Shown here piece after piece: positions 36,201 through 48,336 of a stretch of DNA of 64,000 nucleotides (position 1 is the first letter of the stretch; each line of letters starts with the position of its first letter). A program made the translations under genes and the position numbers. The notes below the pieces were generated by a model. It worked only from the letters and a program-made list of their open reading frames with translations, searched no databases and was not told the origin of the DNA. Where the stretch lies: NCBI GenBank assembly GCA_029964075.1, contig CM057137.1:1364001-1428000 (forward strand), in the 5' to 3' direction. The DNA is from Patiria pectinifera (lineage: Eukaryota > Echinodermata > Asteroidea > Valvatida > Asterinidae).

Positions 36201-39111
36201 GATATGATTCAGAATGGCTATTCACCGGAATATTTTTATGCATCTGGTCTCCACAACGGGCGGGATTTAGCCTATTCATAGGCGATACTGGGGAATCCTA
36301 TACAACAACACTGCCTAGCTCACAAGTGACAGTGAGGCAGTCAGTGAGGTAAAAAAAAAAGACTGGTGGCTGACACACTCTTGGACCTCAACAATAAAAC
36401 TTACCGCCAGAGCTTGAGAGAGGTGAGACCGGAAGGCGCTGAGTATAATGGAGACCAAGTCGTTGTGAGGGACATAAGCCCAGCCTCTGTGAAGGTACAC
36501 CTTGCGACCCCTCACAAGATCCAAGGCTTCTGTAAACGGAACCTGGGGAAGATTTTACAAATTTGGAATTGGAATCACTTGCAAACCTCCAAAGATATAC
36601 ATCTCTAGAAATTGGGATTTAATTTGAGCAAAATCAGTTTTAAAGGCTACATTTTCGGGATCTTAAAATTTTACTTAAAAATACTAAAATATAGTTGACT
36701 CTTGCTTCAGAGAAATTTTAATAAGAATAACTTTTTTATCTTTTGTAAATTTTTCCAAAAATTGAGGCATTAAAACTTATTGCTCAAATCTGAGTTCAAA
36801 TTGGACTCGATTCGCCAGCCAAAACCTGCTTCAAGCTATTTAAGATTTTGTATGGGTGTCTTTTGCATCTTAAGAAAGCTGAGGCAAAGTGCAAATAATG
36901 TGTCTTTAAACTTCAAAGACTGGCGTTTACCTTGTAGAAATCCGTGTGCTCAATCATGGCCATGGACATGCTGTAGCTACTGGCACAAAGGTATTTGGCT
37001 ATCTGCTGTTTTTCCTCGTCTGGAATCTAAAGAAAAGAAATTTTAACTGTCAAGTAATTCTGGTCTTCAATCTGTTCCAAACCTTTTTAGTCAACGAAAC
37101 CATTGAAATCACAGTCCTTTAAAATCGATTTAACATTTTAACTTACAGGAGTGAAGTGCAGATCGTTTTCTTGCAGGAAGCGAGCGACTTCTCTCTTGTC
37201 TGTCTCCATCAAGAAGCGATAACGGAAGAGGTCCATCTCTTGAGCAATGAACCAACGTCTCAGATCCTCCCTGCATCAATACACACCGGAGACTAAGTCA
37301 CCAGGGGATTATTGGTTGGGAGGGAGCGACGTAAGCGGCATGAAGGGGTGGGGTGTAACACCCCAGTAATTCTTTTTGTTAGTGAAATTATTGCCCTGTT
37401 GGCATAATCGTGTACAATTCCTGTGTGTGTGCCTGGAAAGTGACTCTCTCTTTGACACCATTTAGTGATTTTATTCATAAGACGCTCCTTGATTTTGGCC
37501 ATAAGAAACATTGAGGCTGTGCCAACATTAAAATGGTTGTTTTTATCTGAAGTGAACTTGTGAAACTTACGATTTGCAGTAAGCCAGTCTCAGGATGAAG
37601 TGAGAAATGTGATCTTTTCGTCTTTCTTCAAAATCGTCCTTCAAATCCTACACAAAGGAAAAAACACAGTTAAGAATAAATAACAGTCGTTAGTTTTTTT
37701 TTAATGTTAATGATATTCAAAGCTTTGCTTAAGGCCTACAGACAATTCAGAATGGGGGGGGGGGTATTTTTTGATATACTAGCCCCACCCAACCCTGCTG
37801 ATGATAGTGAGTGATACCTTCCTGACAGCCAGCGGCATGAGATGACGAAGCTCCTTATCCATGTATTCCTTGTACTTGTCGGTTCCCCTCACATAGCTCT
37901 GCCCGGCTTGTTCTACATGACGCAGCACTGAAAAAAAACCCAAGAATAATAAATAAATAGGCCTAGCAAAAAAAAGCTTGCCTATCCTTTATCATTTTAA
38001 AAATGTTCTGACATCTGAACTGGCCCAGACAGGGCTCTGGAGTGCTCTGAAACGTGCAAAACTAAATCAGGCCCACTTTACTCACAGTTTAGCCAGCAAA
38101 TTTCTCCAAAAATTCCACTGGGGCAAAGAAAATGTCCTCAGTATTTCACCAACCAAATTTGCAGACTCAATTCCATTTTTAAAGGAGACTTTTCGTCAAT
38201 ATTTTGCACATGAGAGGGAAGTCAAGTGATTTCAAAATGGGGCTAAATACATGAAATACTAGACTGGTACATGTCCATCCATGGTCCAACTATTTGAAAA
38301 GACTGACCTCTTCATTCAGTGTCAATAGTCTGGTGGCTTGACTATGGAGAAATGTGTAGTAAATTGAGACTTGTTCCCGCTTCATGTCACGTTTCTTAAA
38401 TTCTTTTGGCATGGTTGATTGATGCAGTACTGAAGCTGTGTTGGACTGGTTGTTTCAGGTGCCAGTCTATTTTCTTGTTTTGCATGTTTTCAATACCTTA
38501 AGTTTTGGGACTCTCATACACAGTATTGAGAGTCCCAAATTTTCGGACTAGAACTGGCCTAGGCCTTTTATTTGATCTATTTTATTTTAATAGTAGGCCT
38601 AATAATACCAAGGACTAAAGTGACACCTTATTTTAATTAGCCAATTTGCAGATGATATCTGTCTGTTTATCAGGAAAATGTCATAATTTGAACAATAACA
38701 CATGGCATGGTGTAATTCATTGTAAACAAAACAAAGTGTCACAGAAACAGTTGACCAGCGCTAGCTGACAAAAACATTCTAACAATTTCAACTTAACTTG
38801 TTTAGGGCGGCTAGTTGTGCTTGTCAAATCGTCTCTTTTGTTTAATCAGCTGCGGCTAAATATATAACATACCACGTGTTATAAGTTATAGTATCTTAAA
38901 CAATTAAGTTTACAATAGTTCTCCAACCTTTCACTCTAGAGATGGCAAATTCCTCGAATTCATTGAGGCAGATGTTGTCAGTCGGCGGAAGCCGGTAGAA
39001 CTGGAGCCGGTGCGAGTACTGCGCTGTGTCGGCCCCGCCGCGAAGTTGGGTCTTTCCCCGACCTCTCTGCTGACGCTGGTGGGTGTTTTTCCGATCTCCA
39101 CCAAACTGCAT
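33272..39111 (-). CDS. PRIM2: DNA primase large subunit (last short exon missing)
   Basis: Twelve exons, right to left: 38928-39111, 37818-37927, 37571-37647, 37147-37270, 36931-37026, 36405-36542, 35973-36116, 35657-35839, 35000-35126, 34416-34498, 33708-33776, 33272-33359. They keep phase throughout and encode 474 codons plus one base; human PRIM2 has 509 residues. The protein is the regulatory subunit of primase in the DNA polymerase alpha complex, which makes RNA primers in the nucleus. Recognisable stretches are [16 protein letters not shown], the IGLTLEQAL region and [15 protein letters not shown]. All four [4Fe-4S] cysteines are present: Cys300 (FPLCM), Cys379 (YSCMK), Cys396 (GCPFRH) and Cys436 (VACSKYF), with spacings 79/17/40 close to the human 80/17/40. 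The start at 39111 opens directly into the conserved N-terminus. The terminal exon (about 30 residues, poorly conserved) could not be placed. Confidence 0.96.
34711..34970 (+). mobile_element. tRNA-derived SINE, copy A
   Basis: A tRNA-like head with box B GGTTCGATTCC (34751-34761) is followed by a body shared with the copy at 50075: TGTGGATTGAGTTTTCAGTC, CCTACCTAATTCCGTGG, AACTGTAATTTCTTCTCA and AGGTTTCTTCAGGCTTGCG. It sits in a PRIM2 intron and ends about 30 bp from exon 9 (35000-35126). Confidence 0.8.
35319..35389 (+). repeat. tRNA-like repeat, plus orientation
   Basis: GACAAGTGGTTACGAC followed by AGCAGGAGGTCATGGGTTCG resembles a tRNA with box B GGGTTCGAGTC. A related copy lies inverted at 35494-35566. 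Stems are imperfect, so a functional tRNA is unlikely. Confidence 0.5.
35494..35566 (-). repeat. tRNA-like repeat, minus orientation
   Basis: The reverse complement reads GCCAAGTGGTTAGACACC, then AGCAGGAGGCTGTGGGTTCA and AGTCCCACC. It is the same family as 35319-35389, in opposite orientation and about 105 bp away. Its box B arm pairs better (TGTGGG/CCCACC), but the acceptor stem does not. Confidence 0.5.
38504..38539. other. Perfect 13-bp hairpin in PRIM2 intron 1
   Basis: TTTGGGACTCTCA (38504-38516), the 10-nt loop TACACAGTAT, and the exact complement TGAGAGTCCCAAA (38527-38539). No known RNA family was recognised. Confidence 0.65.
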
Positions 39112-39225
39112 GGTCAGGCCGGATAGATTTTGTCAACGATCTGATGATAAATCGAGAATTTCTAAAGCAAAATGATGTTATTTGCGAATGATTTCGCTGT
39201 CCTGTGTCACTTTGGTGCGAAACAG

Positions 39226-39233
39226 TTCGCGCC
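39226..39233 (+). promoter_or_regulatory. E2F-like site
   Basis: TTCGCGCC matches the core of the E2F consensus (TTTSGCGCC) except at its 5' edge. It lies 115 bp upstream of the PRIM2 start and 123 bp upstream of the MECR start. Confidence 0.5.
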
Positions 39234-39284
39234 AGATCTTCGGATCAGGGCGTGTCAAAGTGCTACTGAATATTCATAAGTTGC

Positions 39285-39305
39285 CCAATCACAATTTGTG
39301 ATTGG
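39285..39305. promoter_or_regulatory. Pair of opposed CCAAT boxes
   Basis: CCAAT at 39285-39289 (plus) and ATTGG at 39301-39305 (CCAAT on minus) lie within the palindrome CCCAATCACAATTTGTGATT. Opposed CCAAT boxes are typical NF-Y sites of bidirectional promoters. They lie about 50-70 bp before the MECR start codon. Confidence 0.55.
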
Positions 39306-39355
39306 ACAATTTGCCGATTTGGTGGAGTATTTGTAAACAAACGAGCAAATCCAAG

Positions 39356-42300
39356 ATGTCTGCGCCCATGACAGTTTTTCGGGGGCTGCTTACTCCGTTA
39401 AAAACTTCAAGATATTGCTCTTTTGCAATTATCAATGAAACAAAAAGATGTTATTGTTACAATGGAAAGGTACGGGCTCTCGTGTACGCGGAATATGGAG
39501 ATCCGGTCAAGGTTATAAAGTGAGTATTTGCATGTGTTTTAACGTGTTGCCTGTTGTCCCTGTGTATAAAAATGTGCCCACGGTTTCAATGGCATGCTTG
39601 CAAAGTCTATAGCCGTAGTATCGCCATGAAGTTATGATGGTAAACTGTGAACTGAAGCGTATACGACGGCCAGATGAATTTTGCCACAAATTAAAACTAA
39701 AACTTGTAAAACTCTAAAGGGTCTGTTAAAGTTAAGAAATGACTACATTGCATCTGAGAAGTCATGCAAGTTTTGCAACTTTTTGCAACTTTATGCAACT
39801 TGTTTTTTTCTTAAATAAGTTAAAATTTAGAAATTAAATGTAGCCTAGTATTAGTAAAAAGTAGTAACTCTAACCTTAAGTTACATTTTACGTTGTGACT
39901 ATCATAATCGCAAAAATACAATTGTGAATCTATATCACCTTTAACTACCCATTCAACCAGAGCGCTTTGGTAGCTCAATTGGGTGTCGTTTGACTTGTAC
40001 AATGCCGAAGGTTCCGGGATGGAAACCGCGCTGCACAATTTTTGAAATTTGTTTTTTCTTTAGTTTTCTTTACTTTCATGTTTCTAGTCAAATTGTTCGT
40101 ATTATTTAAGTAGGTTTTATTTTCTTCTTTGTAATCAGTGGCTTTGGAGGATTTTTTTTAAAGGGGAAATAAAGTCCAAGAATCGTTCAGTTGATAGTCT
40201 GGTTCCAACAGCCAAATATCCTGACGTTGAATACTATTAGGTCAGGAAACCAGACGGTTGATACAGATTTGCAATGGTGTTTTTGCAATGCCGTAGCGAT
40301 AGCAGTTGAAAACTGTGTTACGGCTGCTGTAACAATAGCCACCGCCTACATATTAATACATTCATGTTAGGCATAGTGATTTGGAGAAAGAATACAGTAT
40401 CCAGGCAGATGCAAATTTTTCATAATAATATCAGTGATGATCAGTCATTGTAAACATGTTTAAAATGTGGTACAGAGGGTAATTGCCATTGTTTTTTTTT
40501 TCTATTTTGTAGATTGTCCGAGACTGATCTTGCCCCTCTTGATTCTAATTCTGTGAAGATTAAGATGCTTGCCTCTCCTATCAACCCGTCCGATATCAAC
40601 ACAATTCAAGGTGATCATAGATCTCTATAAACATTTTGGAAGTTAAAAGTGCATTTGTTTTTAACCATCAAAGACTCGGAAATTCTCAAAGAATCACTGT
40701 TACTCTTTTTTTTTAATAAATACCAAAAACCGACAATCTCCATGAAATTAACAGGTATCTATCCAATCAAACCTCAACTTCCATGTGTCGGAGGGTTTGA
40801 AGGGGTTGGAGAGGTCACAGAGGTTGGGGGTCAAGTCACAGAGGTCAAACCTGGAGACAAGGTCATTCCAGCCGTTGGCACACTAGGTGAGCTGCAAAAT
40901 TGATGTATTCTTTTATTCCTCTTTCTTGGGTCTCAGTTTGTGCAACATTTTATTTGTGAAACCAAAAATAAAACAATTGTCTTGTTTTAAGAAAGTAGAC
41001 ACTATCAACAAAGTGAACTTCAAATAAGCATTCAAATGCTTTATTCCTCACTTTGGATACTTGAGAAAGTGTTCCTTGAAACTTTTTTCTTTCTTAAAAA
41101 TTGGAAATGTTTCCGCCAAGAGAACCGATTGCTCCACAAAATACGCCATGGTGCATGGCAAGAGCGCCCTCTATTGAAGTGTTTTTTTTTCTTCAAATAA
41201 ACAAACTTATTTTATTTCTGTTTTCAGGGACATGGAGAAGTCATCTTGTCTGTCCTGTCAATCATGTGATGTCAGTGCCTCCAGACACGCCCCCTCTAAT
41301 TGCTGCCACATTAAAAGTCAACAATTGTACAGCGTTTCGCATGCTGGCTGATTTTGTGGAATTACAACCTGGTAAATTTTAATATTCGATTTAAATTTCA
41401 TTCAGTAGATGTATTCGTCAGGATTAATACTTTCTTTTTCTTTGTTTTTCTTTAGCACGATGAAAATTCTAAGTTGTAATTTATACATTAACACTTCATC
41501 AGAACATCAGAAAACAATGTTTCTGATCGCCAACATGTTACCCAGTATGCTTTCGAGTAGGTTGCTGGCCTGAGGTTGACATCAGGTTTTGTTACCACTC
41601 CTGTGTCTTATTGTAACTGCTAAAGTGGTATACTGCCCTCTAGTGACATCTCTCAGTTTATTTTTTTTTCTGGTATGCTAGAGACCTTCTATTCATTTTT
41701 GTTCCCTGTGAAATGTTTGTGCTGATATATTTTACCTCTGAAAATACTACTGTATACAGATTAAATTATTTGAATGCAATGGTTTCCATTCTTGTAGGCG
41801 ACTCTGTAATTCAGAATGCTGCAAACAGTGGTGCAGGTCAGGCAGTTATTCAGATTGCTGCCGCACGAGGGCTCAAGACAATAAACATAGTCAGAGACAG
41901 GTACGGTATTTAAGAAGCTGGAAATCAGAATCCTGCTGCAGCAACTGTTTTAAGCCAAAATGTCCACCTTTCTGTCCGTTTTTTCCTAAATCTTTTTTTT
42001 TTAAATCTATTTTTTTTAAGTCTGTTTTTTTTTAAAAATGTTTCTCTTTTTTTAATTTCTGAAGATTTTAGTGTTTGATTTTTAAAATTCTGTATATTTT
42101 TGATATTGTACATGGTTTGTCTAATTTTGTTTATTTTGGGGATAATGGATGTGTTTTTCTTTCACCAGACCCAACCTGGATGAACTGAAATCCCGTTTAC
42201 TGGATTTTGGAGCAACTGCTGTAGTCACTGAGGAGTCCCTCAGAGGGCGCGACGCGAATATCCTCAAAGTAAGATTCAGACTTTCAACGTCTGCCATTTT

Positions 42301-43706
42301 CCCAGCTCACATTATCATCAAAAGGCTCAAGAATTCCTTTTGAACTGTAGCAGCAGAAATGCTGTCAGACATAAAATCTAAATTACCTCTTATTTATTTA
42401 TATTTTCAAAAAATAATTTCGACATTTTGAACTTGAAGATGCAACCACACTCTTGATTTCTGGTACAGTGTATTTTTTTTTCATACGGTCACATGATCAC
42501 ATTTTGTCACTGCCAAGAGAGGGCGCTTTGAGCAAACTTGTGTTTTGAAGAGTGGATACAAATCTTACAAGTAGTCTTTTTTTGTGTTTTTGTTTTGTTT
42601 TTAGGAAATGCCCAAACCTAAACTTGCCTTGAATGCTGTGGGCGGCAAAAGTGCAATCATCACACTGGTCAAAGCTCTTGAGTAAGTTTTCATAATCGTT
42701 TTCGATTGAACATGTTGAACAAAGAAAGTGACAAAAGCGGATTGAAACCTAAAAACCATAAAGTGTGGTGTTCAAGAAGTTGTAAGTTCACTTTAAGCCA
42801 ATGTCACTTTATTTTGTTCAACCAAAAATTGATTTAAAAAAAACTAATTCTACTTGTTTTATATTGGAAGATTTTCTATTTTACTCTAGATTTTTTTTTT
42901 AAATGCCAAAAGCATTATGTATTTCCTGTAACTTTCTACTCACTGGTTAAGGATTTTTCCCTCCTAAATTTTCTTTTAATAGTAGGAATAATTTACGTTA
43001 CTTTTTGCAGTGACTGTGGGACAGTTGTCACGTATGGAGGGATGTCCAAGCTGCCGGTCATGGTCCCAACAGGCTCATTAATATTCAACGATCTCAAGTT
43101 TGTTGGCTATTGGATGACCAGATGGCATAGCAGGAATGCGGGAAGTAAGTAACCAATCACAGTTCCTAATTTCAGTCTAATGAATATGCAGTAATTCCAT
43201 GTTGATGCCTATTGGATGACTAGCTGGCATGAGAGGTATGGCAGTTTGGAGTAGCCAATCACGCTACCTAATTGCAGTCTAATGAATATTCAATCATTCT
43301 CAGTCTGGCGCGTTGTTGGATGACAAGTGGACAGATACCGACTAAGTGAATTTTTAGCCAACGAGTTTAGGGCGCAAAAACACTGTTCTCACAAGGAATT
43401 TTGGAGAATGTAAGAATATTCTAAGTTGTGAGATGGTCTTTATGTTTTGGTCACATGATACTGTTCTTTATTTGTACTAAAAGTTGTAAATTATTTAGTT
43501 TTCATCCACATTTTGAATTTTTGCAATTCACACCACCAGGCGAGGAAGCCAAGAGAATGATCACACAAATCTGCCAGTGGGGCATCTCTGGCCAACTGAG
43601 GGCGCCCCAGCATAGACTGGTTCCCCTGTCTGACTACGCCTCGGCCTTTGAAGCGGCTCAGCGGCCGTATTCTTCACAGAAGCAGATTCTGACCTTCGAG
43701 GAGTGA
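39356..43706 (+). CDS. MECR: Mitochondrial trans-2-enoyl-CoA reductase (NADPH)
   Basis: Nine exons: 39356-39519, 40513-40610, 40755-40886, 41228-41371, 41798-41900, 42169-42268, 42605-42681, 43011-43144, 43540-43706. All phases agree; 1119 nt encode 372 residues plus TGA (human MECR has 373). It catalyses the last step of mitochondrial type II fatty acid synthesis, reducing trans-2-enoyl-ACP with NADPH; the pathway supplies octanoate for lipoylation. The first 45 or so residues are basic and hydroxylated with almost no acid, as expected of a mitochondrial presequence. It belongs to the zinc-free MDR (alcohol dehydrogenase-like) family. The catalytic tyrosine lies in QGIYP (Tyr90) and the nucleotide-binding motif is [12 protein letters not shown] (189-200). 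The chosen ATG sits in a good context (AAGATGTCT). A repeated exon end in the intron after exon 8 is described separately. Confidence 0.97.
39965..40030 (+). repeat. Weak tRNA-like head in MECR intron 1
   Basis: TTTGGTAGCTCAATTGGG resembles a tRNA box A and GGTTCCGGGATGG a decayed box B. No stems form well. Probably an old tRNA-derived SINE fragment. Confidence 0.3.
43101..43340 (+). repeat. Tandem duplication of the end of MECR exon 8 and its donor region
   Basis: The segment GGCTATTGGATGACCAGATG (43105 on), with its donor and following intron (CCAATCAC, CTAATGAATAT), is repeated at about 43207 (CTATTGGATGACTAGCTGG, CCAATCAC, CTAATGAATAT). It is partly repeated again near 43315 (TTGGATGACAAGTGG). 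The spacing is about 103 bp. The second copy keeps WMT-WH-like codons but lacks the GTAAGT donor, so it is a pseudo-exon. Confidence 0.8.
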
Positions 43707-43830
43707 GATGCATGAAAAAGGTAAAAACTGCATTCGCATGCATTTCGAAATATGGAACTCTCGCAGTGAGCAAATTTGGCCGAGAATTTCGGATAAGGTG
43801 GATTTATTTTATGCCAAATCTTGGAAAGCC

Positions 43831-43836
43831 AATAAA
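43831..43836 (+). terminator. Polyadenylation signal of MECR
   Basis: AATAAA 125 bp after the MECR stop codon. A further AATAAA occurs at 44613, so a longer 3' UTR is also possible. Confidence 0.55.
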
Positions 43837-43839
43837 TGG

Positions 43840-46800
43840 CTAGACTGTATAATTGAAAAAAAATTATAAAATTTGTACCTATGTAGAAGAGAGACCACTC
43901 TTTTGGACACAATTTATTTTTATCAGCAAGAGTTGAGAAAATGAAAAAAATCCATCCGCCGTCTTCGGAACAAGCTCGATCGGATCTCGGAAGCTGCGGG
44001 CGAACAAATTCGTGTTCATGCATGAGTCACGTGATTGTGCCATGTAATTTCTAGGAGTAGTGTTTTGAGTAAAAAACTATATCAGGTTTTTCACCACAGA
44101 GACCCCATGATGACTTTTGACCCAGTTTGGTCATGTGACATGTTGGGGCTGGGCTACTGATACTTTTGACAAAGTTTGTTTGGTTGAAATCGGTCAAAAT
44201 TTGTAGAAGCAAAAGACAATGTCAACGCTAGTTACTATTACCAACGGACTACAGAGAGACATGAGGATTTGTTGAGTTGCTATCCCGCAGCTAAATAAAA
44301 GGGGGAGGGCGTCTCCTTCATTTTTTTCAAAAAGCCCAGATAAAAAAAATTATGTTTTTTTTTACTCGGTCTTATGGTCTTCGTGTCTTGCTTGACTGGG
44401 CTTGTCAAGAACTGGCTGCATTGGCATTGGAAGAAAATTCAACTCCAGCCTTGGACCAAGATCATGAAATGGGGCCTTGAATTAAACCCACAAGAGACTA
44501 CGACTTTGGTCTATGGTTCTTACCCAAGCAAACATGATCTACAAAAAAAGAAAGACTCAATGCAGGCCAGATGTTTAATACCAACTTTTTTTTATTCTCA
44601 GTGACTTTACAATAATAAACCCATGTTCAAATATCAAGTGAAATATTCTTCTCAAAGAAATGTGCATAATGAATATATTAAATAAATAACGTGACCAACT
44701 TCTTCTACAGGTTACCGATAAATAGAACTCCTCATTAACAAATATTCACATAAATTAGTTTGTCCAAGAAAGAAAAAAACCAAATCACTCCCTAGTTTCT
44801 GTTTCTGTAATACTACGACTTTCTGTAACAATCTTTTCGTAAAATTAACGCTTTAAATCTTGTAGTAATTCTGTTTTAAAATTTTGTACAAAACCCCACA
44901 AAAGTCATAGCAAAATTGTCAAAAAAGTGGAAATGGTAAAATGTTTGAGCACATGCAAGGCTAACTTGTAATTTTTTTTTTCGTTTTTTTTTTTCCTGAT
45001 GAGTTGAACTTAGAAATTTCAAAAGTTGACTTGAGTTGATAAACAGACAAAATAAACTGAACAAAACTTACTGAGATGTAAACTTTTTCCAACAAGAAAA
45101 AAAAAATTCCCTTTCAACATAAATTTTAAGAGCTGTGAAATAAATGTACAGTTTACAATACAATAGTCATATAGAGTCTGAACATCAAAAATCTACAATG
45201 ATTTCATATACAAGGAAAAATTTCACTTTTTTTTCTTTGGACTTACGAATAATTATAACCGCAAACGGTTGCTTGGGCAATTTAAATTTTTTTCTTCTCA
45301 TTTTCTTTTCAACAATTTATTTATTATTTGTTTAATCATTAAATGGCCACAAAAAGCTCAACATTTTTCTTAATATGGTCACATATTTATGGGAATTAAA
45401 CAATTCTTCAAAATAAAATGAACCTTTAGTAAACATAGTGCAAAATTTTAATAATTTTTTTGTCTCTTTTGAGTTAAATTACTTTTTTAACCATAAATAA
45501 ATGATGACAACTTTATCAATCATATTGGACGGTTAATTAAGGTATAAATGTAAATAGATGGCCCAAAATAACCACTGGCTTGTTAGGATTTTTATTTGGA
45601 TCTTTTATTATATTTTGTCTCGTCTTTGTCAAACTGCTTTTAGAGCTTAAAAAAGTTAAACACGGACTCAGAGGTGTCAACAACAGCCAACAGTGGGTGT
45701 AACTTTTAAATCTGCACATTTCGGGCAAATAATGGCGAATTTTTTACCAAGACTTTTCTCGTAACATGAGTCATATAATGTTTCGAAACTACACCAGAAA
45801 GAGATTTTGAACTGTATACATTCAAATAACATAAAAGCATCGATAAGAAAAAAACAACAAAAAAACCTGACCAAATATACCAATTTACAACGTGTGTTGC
45901 ACTCTTTTGTTTCTTTTTTTTTTTACAAAATTGATAATTATAGTATCACGTTCTGCAAACATGCATCCCTACAGCACACCGTACAAATTACTTTACAAAA
46001 TAGTGCCTTCGTGCTTCTTTGAAAACTAGCGTGATTCTCAAAGTCAACAAGACCAAAAAATTCTTGTATCAAAGAGTTTTTTTCTTAAAGTCGTCGTTAT
46101 CTGTACAAATCTTTACAAGTACCTCTCTCACAGACAAAAAAATAGGACAATCTTTCTTGTACTCTTGCGTTATGTCACAGAGAAAAAATGTAAATGACCT
46201 AATCTACATATTTGAAACCGCTGTAGCTGCGTTGAAAATCGTTTTAATGCTTAGCGTTTTGTGGCATTCTTTTCCCAGCTAAAACGGTTCTCCGTATTAA
46301 TTTGACTGCATTTCCAACACCAAATATATGAAACACGTATTATACATGTTTCAGGAACTCAGTTGAAAAACGCAGTCAACATGTTGCACAAACTGCCGGC
46401 CCTGTAACATGGATACCTGTTCTAAAGCGTTTCCATGACAACCCAACACCTGAGTCTATAACAGTATATATGTGTATTGCACAGAAGGAAAAAGTCGGCA
46501 ACCAAAAATAAATACTTAATATTAATGCTATGGTAATACTGCGAGGAAAAAAAAAATATGCAAGATTCAACCACTTTTCTGACTTCTTGAGTTGTGCTGG
46601 AAGATTATAATATTTTTAACAATAAATATGTGAAGTGAAATAAATATTACTATCAAGAATGTAAAAGCTGAGATGTTATATGGTCTGTCCTACATATTTT
46701 CCCAGTAAATGCCAGTGCACTGTAATTTCTCATTGCGTATATCAACAAAAGGTTACTGCCTACACAAAATACACAGAAATACAATAATCCGATCAAAACC

Positions 46801-48336
46801 CTTAAATTATGGCAAACTTTTTGAGAAACGAAATCAAATTATATATAATTTCAGAATTATAACCAAATTTATGTATATGGAGTTGTTAATTTTACTGTTC
46901 AAGAAAATCTTTTAATTCTAAGTTGGCAAAATGCTTTTTTTTCCCTTCATAGTTTCGTAATGAAATTTTCATACCTCACGAATGATAAATGTCAGTGCCC
47001 AAAATTCTTAAGTTCCCACATGCAGTTATAATGATTAATTGATTAATTTGTTTTTCATTTTTTTTTAATCTGATTTTGCAGAAATACATCCACAAAAGAA
47101 TTTTAAAGATGTCCGAAAATATTGAAAAAATAATGCCTGAAAATGTTGACCTATTTTTTCAGTGGATAACCATCATCCATGTTTTGTATGCAATCATACT
47201 GGCTCAGAAACAAAAGCGCTGAAGAAGGGTTATATGACTATTTCTTTGGCGCCTTAACCAATTTAATGAAGTTTTCCGTAGTAATTTCATTCCATTTCAC
47301 TAGATTCGTCCACCATATTGCACTCGTGTGATTTTTTCAGTCATTTTTTAGCATTTTCTTTCATTATTTTCTCCGTACATCTACAGATATGCAGTACTCA
47401 GTGCAGCTGTGAAACCACAAAACAACATGTACATTCAACTTAAATCTCAAAACAAAACAAAAACAAAAAACCTCAAGTAAAGCAATACGCTATAAACATA
47501 AATAGTATATTTATTTAAATACTAACTTTGACCCCAAAAAACTGCGCTAAATTCCTCGTCTGCGAGGAAAATTAAATGCTAAATTTTTTTTTTTTTAAAT
47601 CTTTGGGCAAGAAAATGAAAACTCAAACGATGCTGATACAAAAAAGCAATGCTTTTTAAATAGTAAATATAATATCAATAACTTACTGTTTGTTACGCGG
47701 AATAAATTTTTATAAGATCTGTACCTTTAAACGTTGAAAGAGTTACAGAAAGAAGAAAAAAAATGAAACCAAAAAAACCCTGACGTATAAATATTCCGTT
47801 GTCCTACGTGTACTTTCTTGAGAACACTGTGAGCTCCACACGTCTCTACTCACTCAAAGATTGTCATGGCCAGTTATGGAATTTTGCCCTGCCCAAAGCT
47901 ATGTGTACACATACGACTTGTCTGATTAAATTTAGAAGCCTTTTACTGAGGTGCGCATAGGTGGTACGCACACACTCGGTGCTCCTTTCACCAATACGGT
48001 TTTCAAATTTTACGCGCGGCGTCGCACCTCAAACTAAGAACGCAGGCAACTTGTGCGTGAATGTGGCGCCACTTCGCTAACAGCGATTGCTGTATTAGTT
48101 TTGTATACTTGTAAAATATGACTGCTCACAACACAAAACGAAGTAAATTGATGAAAGTTAACTTACGAGATGCAAAGTGAAACGTTAATAAGGCGTAACG
48201 GGACCAAACCGTAACTCCGTAAAACTGGAATTTTTCAGCTTGGCTTGGGTTTGTCAGACTCAATCAGACTCGTTTGTTGTTTCATCTCCTCCCCGTACTG
48301 CATCCTCTCTACGGCTCACGCCGAAACTCTCTACTC
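43840..48336 (-). other. Convergent 3' region: probable long NOL4L 3' UTR
   Basis: From about 44.6 kb to the NOL4L stop at 48337 the sequence is markedly AT-rich with many T and A runs and no recognisable exon or repeat. Several minus-strand AATAAA signals occur, including one at 47510-47515 and others near 45318 and 44590. NOL4-family genes in vertebrates have long 3' UTRs, so a UTR of 1-4 kb is plausible. The exact end is not visible. Confidence 0.45.

Larger units (their letters stand above)
39112..39355. promoter_or_regulatory. Bidirectional promoter between PRIM2 and MECR
   Basis: The two genes start 244 bp apart and point away from each other, so this spacer must hold both promoters and both 5' UTRs. 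It carries no TATA box near either start. It has an E2F-like site, a second reverse E2F-like word (GGTGCGAAAC, about 39214-39223) and two CCAAT boxes in opposite orientation. E2F and NF-Y control is well known for replication genes such as primase. Confidence 0.8.
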
